In this document: piece after piece, positions 1-6,940 of the stretch
Layout: the number at the start of each line of letters is the position of its first letter
Position numbering within the stretch: the first letter of the stretch is position 1
Assembly: GCA_009926305.1 (NCBI GenBank)
Contig: RFPC01000015.1
Span: 1 to 42,842 of the forward strand
Length of the DNA: 42,842 bases
Direction: 5' to 3'
Origin: a bacterium
GTDB taxonomy: Bacteria; Bdellovibrionota_C; UBA2361; RFPC01
The notes under the pieces: model-generated
Seen by the model: only the letters and a program-made list of their open reading frames with translations
Databases searched by the model: none
What the model was told of the DNA's origin: nothing
Position numbers and translations under genes: made by a program

Positions 1-1136
1 CCTTCATTTCCCTGATTTAATGGTGCCCCCATTGAAGATGGAGATAGAGAGGCTCTTCCTTGGGATGTCCCCCCGATTCTTCCACTGTCCTGAGGTGATG
101 AAAAAATAGGAAGCAGTCCCTTTATCGCAGGGTCGACCACGGTGAAATTACGGACCTTTTTAAACATGTCTTGTACAAGTTCAAGATAAATACGTGTTCG
201 CGTTACTGCCGGAGCTTTTTCATATTCTTCTAAGATTTGCTCGAATCGGGAAGCATCACCGATGGCGCGATTCACAACTGCCTCTCGGTAACCGCGTGCT
301 TCAGAAATTCTTCGGTTTGCTTCACCATGCGCTGCAGGGATTTTGCTGTTCTGATCCTCGAGAGCTTTGTTTATCTCTTGCTTTTGCTCTTGAAGTGCCG
401 AATTGACCTGGTTGAAAGACGGTTGTACGGGCTCTGGGGGAGCCACGTCCTGAAGAATTACTTCCTCTATCGAGATTCCCATTTTGTAGGTCTCATCAAT
501 AACTTTTTGCATATCAACCTGTACGGCCGACTGTATTTCTCCTCGACCCGTAGTGAGAATATCGTTAATAGACCTATCGCCAACGACCTTACGCATAGTG
601 GTCTGAGTGAGGTCACGAATGTTCTTTACTGGGTCCGCAACGTTGAAAAGGAAGTCTTTGGGATTAATAACACGATATTGTACAACCCACTCAACGTCGG
701 CTACGTTCAGATCTCCAGTAAGCATGAGCGACTCTTCGTCGACATTCCGTTTCCCGCTCGTTCGTGAGGAACGCAGGAAAATATTATCTCTTGAGCGAGA
801 GTCTGTCGTTCTCCTATCCAACCCGAGCTCTCGTCCCGTCGGGGTAAACCCAAAAGCTTCTTCTTGAACTTTCGTCGGAACAAGGACAACCCGATCCACA
901 CCAAATGGCAGCTTGAAGTGCAGACCTTCATCAGCAATCCGAATGAATTCACCAAAGCGAGTTACTACCCCCTTCTCTTGGGGTCGGACCATGTAGTAAG
1001 AGGAGAAAATACCCGAGCCGATTACAATAGCGAGGATAACAAAGAGCAGTGCACTCGGTCGGTCAATGATATCTTGCAGGTATTCCTCAAAAGATCTTTC
1101 AGGTCCGTTTCCATTATGCCGCCTATTCCAATTCAT
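1..1136 (-). CDS. hflK: HflK, FtsH protease modulator (partial, C-terminus off the left edge)
   Basis: The protein begins MNWNRRHNGNGPERSFEEYL and has one membrane segment at about residues 29-50. A band-7/SPFH domain follows, starting at the segment YMVRPQEKGVVTRFGEF. Then come the alanine/glutamate-rich helical region and the motif EARGYREAVVNRAIGDASRF, typical of HflK just before its C-terminal coiled coil. About 378 codons are present and no stop is reached, so the end lies outside the window. HflK partners HflC in a membrane complex that surrounds and restrains the FtsH protease; hflC would be expected just beyond the left edge. The ATG at 1136 is supported by AAGGA ten bases upstream; an out-of-frame ATG just upstream ends in a TGA overlapping this start. 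Family assignment is firm. Confidence 0.93.
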   Translation of the reverse strand, partial: MNWNRRHNGNGPERSFEEYLQDIIDRPSALLFVILAIVIGSGIFSSYYMVRPQEKGVVTRFGEFIRIADEGLHFKLPFGVDRVVLVPTKVQEEAFGFTPTGRELGLDRRTTDSRSRDNIFLRSSRTSGKRNVDEESLMLTGDLNVADVEWVVQYRVINPKDFLFNVADPVKNIRDLTQTTMRKVVGDRSINDILTTGRGEIQSAVQVDMQKVIDETYKMGISIEEVILQDVAPPEPVQPSFNQVNSALQEQKQEINKALEDQNSKIPAAHGEANRRISEARGYREAVVNRAIGDASRFEQILEEYEKAPAVTRTRIYLELVQDMFKKVRNFTVVDPAIKGLLPIFSSPQDSGRIGGTSQGRASLSPSSMGAPLNQGNE

Positions 1137-1440
1137 ATTAACAGTATCCTTAACTTCATGTTCTTTATCTTCATGAGCTATTCTTTTTCCTCGTGCTACA
1201 TGCCTGTAGTGACACGTGCCTAGAGTATTACAGCCCTCTTGCCCTAATGGTTCCTTGGTTCCACCAATGGTTCCTTTCGACGGCGGCTCCTTACTATCAT
1301 ACTCCTTGCTCTGATAGACGAGGGGGAAATAGCATATTTCGGAGAGCGCAGCTGCTGCCGTCGACAGCCACTCGTATAGCAACTCCCTTCATGGTTTCTC
1401 CCTCCGGTATCCCACTCAGACAACCTACTTCCGATAACCG

Positions 1441-1480
1441 ACCTACGATAACCCGACCTACGATAACCCGACCTACGACA
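1441..1480. repeat. 15-bp tandem repeat
   Basis: Two perfect consecutive copies of ACCTACGATAACCCG (1441-1455 and 1456-1470) are followed by a diverged partial copy, ACCTACGACA. A related word, ACTTCCGATAACCG, precedes them near 1426-1440. It looks like replication slippage in non-coding DNA. Confidence 0.85.
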
Positions 1481-1506
1481 ACCTACGAGTTTTTCGAGAC
1501 AATGAA

Positions 1507-1528
1507 TCTCAGGAGACAAAACCTGAGA
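1507..1528. other. Hairpin, 7-bp stem
   Basis: TCTCAGG (1507-1513) pairs with CCTGAGA (1522-1528) across an 8-base loop. A short T-run (1535-1540) follows on the plus strand, six bases after the stem. No plus-strand gene precedes it, so its role is unclear. It could be a processed 3' end for the transporter operon. Confidence 0.4.
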
Positions 1529-1630
1529 GCATCGCTTTTTGTGACCCCAGGAGGAGAGACGATCCTTAACAAGAGAACTATCAATTTTGGCATCTCAGCA
1601 CAATAATTTCTTGGCGAAAGGGTACGAATG

Positions 1631-3040
1631 TTAACTTTTATCAATCTCTCTGCTCGCTATTTTTGAAGGAGAGAGAGGAATACGTTTCCCATGAGGGTCA
1701 TTCCTGGGCTCAGGCGTTGCACGAGCGAGAGCGTGGTCTTGTGATTCCGAGGTAAAGTGTTCAAGAGCTTCAGCAGTTTCATGGACATGATCCGGCTCAA
1801 CTCCGGCTTCTTCAACAAGGTAGCTCTCGAGTAATCGATGAGTTCTGATCAGTTTTCGCGCTTCATTTCGACCATCTGCTGTGAGCCCGACAAGCGCTCC
1901 CTTCCTGACAAGAAAATTGTTATCAACAAGTCTCTTGACGGTGCGCCGTTCTCGCTTTCTATAGTCCGCAGTATCGGATGTAGCAGATGACTTTTTAAGA
2001 ATCTCTTGGACGGCTGCTTGTGAGAAGAGACGAGTTTCTTTACTAGCGTCTTCCTCTAAACGGAATAGCGCGGCGAGAATATCTTCTTGTAGGATTCTAT
2101 TTTGCAGCACATTTTTTCTATAACGACGCCCTATAGTCCCATAGCGAGGTGAGAAGCAAATTGAGCCGATCAGGAGGATGCCTCCCAGTGCAGCAATCAT
2201 CCCAGCAGCATTCAATGAGGAGGAGCTCCCAAGAATGAGAGGCAGAAATACTGCTACACAATATCCTCCTACGCTCATGAGTATTGCAAACAGAACGCTG
2301 AGCATGAGTTGCGTATTCAACTTATCGGTGAACAGTCGCGCACATGCAGCTGGAGAAATAATCATCGCAATAACAAGAATAGAACCGACCGCTTTAAAGG
2401 AAGCCACCACGGCAACCGCCAGCACAAGCATCAGCAGGTTGTTAAGCATGTTGCTTGAAAATCCCATTGAAGTCGCAAGTGTTGGATCAAAGGAGGAGAG
2501 AGTTAGCTCTTTCTTGAATAGGAGGATGATGAAGAGAACCGAAAGAAAGCAGAGCGCTGAAGTTATCAGCTCCTCTGGAAGCAATTGAAGAGATGATGCC
2601 GTTAGCAATGTGGTGATATCGGATGGTGGAAGCCAGAATATGCTTTCAAGTTGCCCGTAGAGTAAGCAATCAGCATCGAGATCCACATGTCGTGCAGCCG
2701 CTTGCTCTATTAGTAATACGCCCAAGGCGAAAAAAAGTGGGAAGACTATCCCAATTGTTGCACTTGTTTCAACAAAGCGATTCCGACGGAGGAATTCGAT
2801 GCAAAGTGCGCTTACGACACCCGCAATAGCTGCTCCCAAAAATACTGATAGGCTGCTTCGATGAGAGGAAAGAAGAAAAGCAATAACAATTCCTGGAAGA
2901 ACAGAGTGAGCAATCGCATCTCCCATGAGACTTTGTCGCCGTAAGATCAGATAATTCCCAAGAAGTCCACATGCGCTTGAGGATAGGATCGCAGTAAGGA
3001 GTGGAGGAAGGTCAATAGCGATGAATTCCCAGGAAGTCAT
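1631..3040 (-). CDS. mntD: Metal ABC transporter permease fused to a C-terminal MntR/DtxR-like domain
   Basis: Residues 1-295 form an ABC-3 family permease (TroD/MntD/ZnuB type) with about eight membrane segments. The diagnostic stretch RRQSLMGDAIAHSVLPG is at 34-50. Residues about 311-460 are not permease but align by eye with the DtxR/MntR repressor family: a winged-helix-like part (QAAVQEILKK...VKRLVDNNFLV) and the metal-binding dimerisation helices. Every principal ligand position after the first helix is filled: H401, E405, H420, E424, E427, H428. Glu rather than Cys at the DtxR C102 position, and D320 at the DtxR M10 position, are MntR-like choices. The tail HGKRIPLSP resembles the conserved GNPIP stretch of DtxR. 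At 469 residues it is about 170 longer than a plain permease. Its start overlaps the upstream permease by ATGA. Chlamydial YtgCR is a known permease-repressor fusion of this kind; whether this one is cleaved or binds DNA is inference. Confidence 0.9.
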   Translation of the reverse strand: MTSWEFIAIDLPPLLTAILSSSACGLLGNYLILRRQSLMGDAIAHSVLPGIVIAFLLSSHRSSLSVFLGAAIAGVVSALCIEFLRRNRFVETSATIGIVFPLFFALGVLLIEQAAARHVDLDADCLLYGQLESIFWLPPSDITTLLTASSLQLLPEELITSALCFLSVLFIILLFKKELTLSSFDPTLATSMGFSSNMLNNLLMLVLAVAVVASFKAVGSILVIAMIISPAACARLFTDKLNTQLMLSVLFAILMSVGGYCVAVFLPLILGSSSSLNAAGMIAALGGILLIGSICFSPRYGTIGRRYRKNVLQNRILQEDILAALFRLEEDASKETRLFSQAAVQEILKKSSATSDTADYRKRERRTVKRLVDNNFLVRKGALVGLTADGRNEARKLIRTHRLLESYLVEEAGVEPDHVHETAEALEHFTSESQDHALARATPEPRNDPHGKRIPLSPSKIASREIDKS

Positions 3041-4413
3041 AATTCTTGCCCCTGCTCATTCTCATCAATGGGGTCTTGGCCTGCACCTTGAGATCTCTTT
3101 TCTAGTTTTTCAAGAATATCTGAAGATATGAAGTGCTCGACATAATCAGCAGAGAGATCGAGATGAGAAGGAGGAAGCTCCTCCTGGACGGAGGAGAGAT
3201 AGGCCTCCCATAAGTGATGACTTTTTTCTCGCATCTGTCCTATGCGGTATCCTTTCGTAGTGAGTTGTATGCCCTGAGAAGAAAAGTATGCAAGCCCTCG
3301 AAGACAAAACAGGAGTGAATGAATGATGCGAAGACTGAGAGACCAGTTTTGAGCTATGCTTAGCTCGCTATAGCGTATGAGTGGGAGTGGTGAAGAATCG
3401 AAGGGAGTGTTCTTTTCTGAAAGACAGCCAATAACCTCTCTCAGAACGTGATCCCGCAATACTCGTAATCGTAACCGAAGTTGTCTGAATCCTGATGCGA
3501 TAAGACCTCGCTGAGGTGCGAAGAGTAGGCTACAGAAGAAGAATACTCCTGCGGTAAGGGTAATCACAGCCCCTGCCGGGAGACGAGGAAGAAGGGCGGA
3601 GAGTCCTGAGCCGAAAAAACCGCTTGCACCACCAATTATTGCGCTGAGCAGGGTCATGGTAGTTAGCCGATCGGTCCAGAAACGTGCTGCTGCAGGAGGA
3701 ATTATGAGAAGTGACACAATGAGGAGTACTCCCACAACGTGTAGCCCTGCCACTGCTACGACCACGAGGAGTGTCATAAGATATAAATCAAGAAGGTGTA
3801 CTGGCCAGCCATCAGAGCGCGCAAAATCTTCATCAAAGCAAATAAGTCTTATCTCTTTGAGTGGAATAAGAGCTCCAATGGTGACAAGGCAGGCAATCAA
3901 CAGTAAGAGACGTGCATCATCATAATTTAACGAAGCAGTTTGTCCAAAAATAAAGTGGCTAAGACCGCCCTCGTCGCCAGTCCCGAGCACTTGAATTACG
4001 CTAATCAGGACAATGCCCAGCCCAAAAAAAGAGCTGAGTACAACACCGATAGCAGTGTCTTCATGGAGACGAGAAGAGCGAACGATCCACTGCACAAGTC
4101 CTACACCTAATATCCCTGTAAAACTTGCTCCCACAAGAAGTGAGGGCAGGTGCTTCCCATTGACTCCGATTGTCGTTCCAAGGAGGAATGCAAGAGCTAG
4201 GCCTGGAAGTGTGCAGTGAGCAATCGCATCTGCCATGAGTGCTCGTTTTCGGAGGATGCTCATCGTTCCAACGACCCCTGCAGCGATTCCCAGTACCGAG
4301 GTGCCGAGCAGGACCAGATTCGCATTTAAGCCACTCTGAAATGATACGATACTGATCCATTCGCTCCAAAGGGCGGATTCACTGAAATGTGCTGTGGAGA
4401 GGGGTGTTGCCAT
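3037..4413 (-). CDS. mntC: Metal ABC transporter permease with a degenerate C-terminal DtxR-like domain
   Basis: An ABC-3 family membrane permease occupies residues 25-305, with the signature RKRALMADAIAHCTLPG at 55-71 and about eight hydrophobic segments. Residues 320-440 are an extra cytoplasmic domain. The helix LTTKGYRIGQMREKSHHLWE and the later SADYVEHFIS match the metal-binding helices of DtxR/MntR. Ligand-like residues are H399, E403, D423, E426 and H427. The position of DtxR H98 is Asp, and the segment where the DNA-reading helix should be (350-380) is hydrophobic and not obviously a helix-turn-helix. So this second fused domain may keep metal sensing but lose DNA binding. The gene is translationally coupled to the next permease by a 4-base overlap and starts 22 bases after the ATPase gene. 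At 458 residues it is much longer than typical TroC/MntC proteins. Confidence 0.88.
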   Translation of the reverse strand: MATPLSTAHFSESALWSEWISIVSFQSGLNANLVLLGTSVLGIAAGVVGTMSILRKRALMADAIAHCTLPGLALAFLLGTTIGVNGKHLPSLLVGASFTGILGVGLVQWIVRSSRLHEDTAIGVVLSSFFGLGIVLISVIQVLGTGDEGGLSHFIFGQTASLNYDDARLLLLIACLVTIGALIPLKEIRLICFDEDFARSDGWPVHLLDLYLMTLLVVVAVAGLHVVGVLLIVSLLIIPPAAARFWTDRLTTMTLLSAIIGGASGFFGSGLSALLPRLPAGAVITLTAGVFFFCSLLFAPQRGLIASGFRQLRLRLRVLRDHVLREVIGCLSEKNTPFDSSPLPLIRYSELSIAQNWSLSLRIIHSLLFCLRGLAYFSSQGIQLTTKGYRIGQMREKSHHLWEAYLSSVQEELPPSHLDLSADYVEHFISSDILEKLEKRSQGAGQDPIDENEQGQEL

Positions 4414-4435
4414 AGCTCTTACTTAACGCGCCCCA

Positions 4436-5272
4436 CTACTCGGGAAGCTTTTCTCCTCTGGTCGCTCTGGCAAGCGCCTCACCCACTTCATCGAGGAGAG
4501 ATAGTTTTCCACCAAATGTTTTTCTGAGGTTGGACTCATTGAAAACATTCTCAACTGCGCCATGAGCAATGATACGAGTATTAAGCATGAGTACATGCTG
4601 GAAGTATTCTTTGACCGTTGAAAGATCATGGTGTACCGCAATGACAGATTTACCACTTTTTCGCAGTGTGTGGAGAATTTCGATAATTGCTTTTTCCGTT
4701 GTTGCATCAACACCTGCGAATGGTTCGTCCATGAAGTATAACTCTGCTTCCTGAGCAAGCGCTCTTGCCAGAAAGACTCGTTGTTGTTGGCCGCCGGAAA
4801 GTTGATTAATTTGCCGAGAGGCAAAGTCAGAAAGACCGACTTGATGGAGGTAGTGCCGAGCAGCCTCTTGATCTGCTTTTTTCACTCTTTTTAGCCAACC
4901 AATTTTTCGGTACCGCCCCATACAGACAACTTCAAGCGCCGATATAGGGAAATTCCAATCTACGGATTCTCTCTGAGGGATATATCCGATGCGATGCTGT
5001 ACCTCGTGATATGCTTTGCCCCAAAACTCAACAATTCCCGTCGCACGGGGGATCAGTTCTAGGCAGGCCTTGATCAGAGTCGATTTGCCTGCCCCGTTGG
5101 GTCCGACAATCGCAGTGAGTTTTCCGGTAGGGCAATCAAACTCCATATCCCATAGGACGGGTCTTTGGTCGTATGCAACGGTCATGGAATGCACGGAGAG
5201 AGGATTTGCTGCGCTATGCTCGGGCATAGCCTCAAGAGTTTGAGTTCTTCCGATTTGTTTCTTTCCACTCAC
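4436..5272 (-). CDS. mntB: Metal ABC transporter ATP-binding protein
   Basis: This cytoplasmic ATPase (278 residues) drives the neighbouring permeases. It shows Walker A GPNGAGKST (57-65), the Q-loop YIPQRESVDWNFP near 97-109, the ABC signature LSGGQQQ (158-164) and Walker B LYFMDEP (178-184), followed by the switch His in VIAVHHDL. The word QRESVDWNFP is characteristic of the Mn/Zn/Fe (TroB/MntB/ZnuC) subfamily. The start overlaps the 3' end of the binding-protein gene by ATGA. The N-terminus carries about 20 extra residues before the domain, so an internal start is possible. Metal specificity cannot be read from this subunit. Confidence 0.93.
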   Translation of the reverse strand: MSGKKQIGRTQTLEAMPEHSAANPLSVHSMTVAYDQRPVLWDMEFDCPTGKLTAIVGPNGAGKSTLIKACLELIPRATGIVEFWGKAYHEVQHRIGYIPQRESVDWNFPISALEVVCMGRYRKIGWLKRVKKADQEAARHYLHQVGLSDFASRQINQLSGGQQQRVFLARALAQEAELYFMDEPFAGVDATTEKAIIEILHTLRKSGKSVIAVHHDLSTVKEYFQHVLMLNTRIIAHGAVENVFNESNLRKTFGGKLSLLDEVGEALARATRGEKLPE

Positions 5273-6318
5273 GAGAGATCCTCCTTGTGTGACTGATTGG
5301 GCTCTTTTCGCATAGCAGTTACGAAAGTAGTAATGTTGTGTTTTATCATTCCTATGTAAGTCCCTTCTGGGGTTCCTTCTTCACCCATCGCATCAGAGAA
5401 AAGCGTGCCTCCGAGTTGTACGGTATGTCCTTGTGCCTCGCTTCCCTCTCTGATTGCTCTTACATTGCGGTCGGAAACAGTACTTTCAATGAATACGGCT
5501 GGCACTTCACGTTCGATCAGTTGGCTGACTATTCCCTTAATATCGCGAATCCCTGCCTCAGATTCAGTGCTGATTCCTTGAATGCCAATTACACGAACGC
5601 GGTAGCGAGTCCCAAAATAGTGAAATGCATCATGAGCGGTCACAAGCACTCTTTTGCGCTCAGGAATTAAGCGAATTGAATCCGAAGCAAATGCGTTGAG
5701 TTCATCAAGTTGAGAGAGATAATTATTCGTGTTTTTACGAATGACGGATTCCATGTTTGGGAAATGCGTAATCAGTGAATCCGAAATGATTCTTGTTACT
5801 TCTTTCCAGAGGATGGGATCCATCCATATATGCGGGTCATAAGCTTTAGTGTATTCCTCCGGTGCGTGAAGAAGGAGGGGATTGAGCAAATCTCCAACAG
5901 CAATCACATTCTGCTTTACTTTTTGAATTCGCTCTAAGGCATGTGCAAAACGACCTTCAAGTTTCAGGCCGTTGAGAAAGATAAGATCTGCTTTTAATAA
6001 AGATGCGATGTTGTCCCTCGTTGGCTTGTACATATGAGGGTCAACTCCAGAACGCATCAGATGTTGAACGTGCGCATGCTCTTGAACGAGATTTCTTATC
6101 GTGTCTCCTAACATGCCGGTGGTAGTAACAATGATTGGTGTTCTGGTATCTGAATATGAGGTGGAGGGCGAGAGCAGAATGCAAAGAACAAGAGCTGTAG
6201 TTATTCGGAGGGTGATGAGAGCATGATGCTTGAAGGAAGCGTCAAAGCGCGTAGGGTCCGCTGTGCAGTTTGCATTCCAGTTGGAGCACAGAAGCTTCCT
6301 AGACCCATAAGTATTCAT
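5269..6318 (-). CDS. mntA: Periplasmic metal-binding protein (TroA/MntA family)
   Basis: This is a cluster A-I solute-binding protein. After an unusually long polar N-terminus of about 30 residues comes a signal peptide (ALITLRITTALVLCILLS, ending near SYS56). The mature part has the family metal ligands in TroA order: H95 in DPHMYKPT, H163 in DPHIWMDP, H229 in AHDAFHYFG and D309 in LFSDAMG. Three His plus one Asp matches TroA, which binds Zn and Mn; PsaA/MntC-type proteins have Glu at the third position. First gene of the operon, about 20 bases downstream of the inferred transcription start. No ATG, GTG or TTG lies closer to the signal peptide, so the long N-terminus may be real. Confidence 0.92.
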   Translation of the reverse strand: MNTYGSRKLLCSNWNANCTADPTRFDASFKHHALITLRITTALVLCILLSPSTSYSDTRTPIIVTTTGMLGDTIRNLVQEHAHVQHLMRSGVDPHMYKPTRDNIASLLKADLIFLNGLKLEGRFAHALERIQKVKQNVIAVGDLLNPLLLHAPEEYTKAYDPHIWMDPILWKEVTRIISDSLITHFPNMESVIRKNTNNYLSQLDELNAFASDSIRLIPERKRVLVTAHDAFHYFGTRYRVRVIGIQGISTESEAGIRDIKGIVSQLIEREVPAVFIESTVSDRNVRAIREGSEAQGHTVQLGGTLFSDAMGEEGTPEGTYIGMIKHNITTFVTAMRKEPNQSHKEDLS

Positions 6319-6344
6319 ATTCGTTTTTCTTTGCGTACCTTACT

Positions 6345-6374
6345 ATTATCAGTGTAGCATATGCTACATGTCAA
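6345..6374 (-). promoter_or_regulatory. Promoter of the metal transporter operon
   Basis: On the minus strand a perfect TTGACA (-35, plus-strand 6369-6374) is followed by an 18-base spacer and GATAAT (-10, plus-strand 6345-6350), five of six matching the consensus. Transcription would begin near 6338, about 20 bases before the mntA ATG at 6318. The spacer is almost entirely occupied by the palindromic operator. Confidence 0.8.
6353..6368. promoter_or_regulatory. MntR-type operator, perfect 16-bp palindrome
   Basis: TGTAGCATATGCTACA is its own reverse complement. It lies between the divergent mntA and mntR genes, exactly between the -35 and -10 of the mntA promoter, so a bound repressor would block RNA polymerase. 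The TAGCA/TGCTA half-sites resemble known MntR boxes (E. coli type, ATAGC...GCTAT). A weak mntR promoter (TTGCGT at 6331-6336, TAGCAT at 6355-6360, 18-base spacer) also overlaps it, suggesting autoregulation. Confidence 0.8.
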
Positions 6375-6432
6375 GGTCTCGAGAGGACAAATCAAGGTTT
6401 TATCTGGGTGCTTTTATGGTGGAAGAGAGAAG

Positions 6433-6912
6433 ATGAGGAGAAAACCGAACAAAGATAGTAAAAAGCGGCGTGAGCCCAGAGATTCCTCAGATGCGAAGAG
6501 TTTGAGTTTTCGGGCAAGCCACTTCGAGACGAAGCGAGAGCAACACAATCTTGAGGCCGCGGAAGATTATACTGAGCTCGTATACGAACTTGAACAACGG
6601 ATTGGTGAGGCCCGTACCGGCACAATAGCAGAGCACCTCGGCATCTCCCACGTTACGGCACTTCGGACGATTAAGCGATTGCAGGCACTTGGATATCTGA
6701 AAACGGCACGTCAAAAGCCAGTAGAACTTACGGCCAAAGGAAGAAAGCTCGCTATCGCATCCAAAGCTCGTCATGAGATGCTAGTTGATTTTTTTGTATC
6801 ATTAGGAGTGCCAAGAGAGATAGCCGAACATGATGTGGAGGGTGCAGAACATCATTTTAGCAAAGTTACGCTTCGAAGAATCAGGCAGGAATTAGAAAGA
6901 CGGACGGACTAA
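6433..6912 (+). CDS. mntR: MntR, manganese-responsive DtxR-family regulator
   Basis: This 159-residue protein resembles E. coli MntR along its length: a charged N-terminal tail, EDYTELVYEL (44-53), a winged helix with GTIAEHLGISHVTALRTIKR (63-82), and the metal-binding helices ARHEMLVDFF and DVEGAEHHFS. Ligand positions are D45, E48, H114, E136, E139 and H140. The residue equivalent to DtxR E83 is Val. An ATG at 6361 in the same frame is rejected because it lies inside the palindromic operator and near the probable transcription start. The ATG at 6433 has GGAAGAG just upstream. Divergent from the transporter operon it very likely controls. It lacks the C-terminal SH3-like domain of long DtxR proteins, as MntR does. 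Confidence 0.92.
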   Translation: MRRKPNKDSKKRREPRDSSDAKSLSFRASHFETKREQHNLEAAEDYTELVYELEQRIGEARTGTIAEHLGISHVTALRTIKRLQALGYLKTARQKPVELTAKGRKLAIASKARHEMLVDFFVSLGVPREIAEHDVEGAEHHFSKVTLRRIRQELERRTD

Positions 6913-6940
6913 TCCGAATCTTATCAAGAATCTTCCCTCT

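Larger units (their letters stand above)
1137..1630. other. Non-coding gap between the metal transporter operon and hflK
   Basis: This gap of about 490 bases lies 3' of the transporter operon and 5' of hflK. It holds a 15-bp tandem repeat (1441-1480), a 7-bp-stem hairpin (1507-1528) and a cluster of ATGGTTCC-like words near 1246-1276. Open frames on both strands here are low-complexity (repeated GYRRS, or PTITR on the other strand) with no recognisable protein, so I read it as non-coding. I could not identify a confident promoter for hflK. Confidence 0.5.

Noticed and set aside
1193-1606. Open frame on the plus strand with PTITRPTITRPTTT repeats, and its minus-strand counterpart (1244-1519)
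   Set aside because: The repeats come from the 15-bp DNA tandem repeat; no ribosome binding site and no protein-like composition on either strand.
6361-6432. N-terminal extension of mntR from the ATG at 6361
   Set aside because: The ATG lies inside the operator palindrome and near the likely transcription start; no binding site; the 6433 ATG fits E. coli MntR length.
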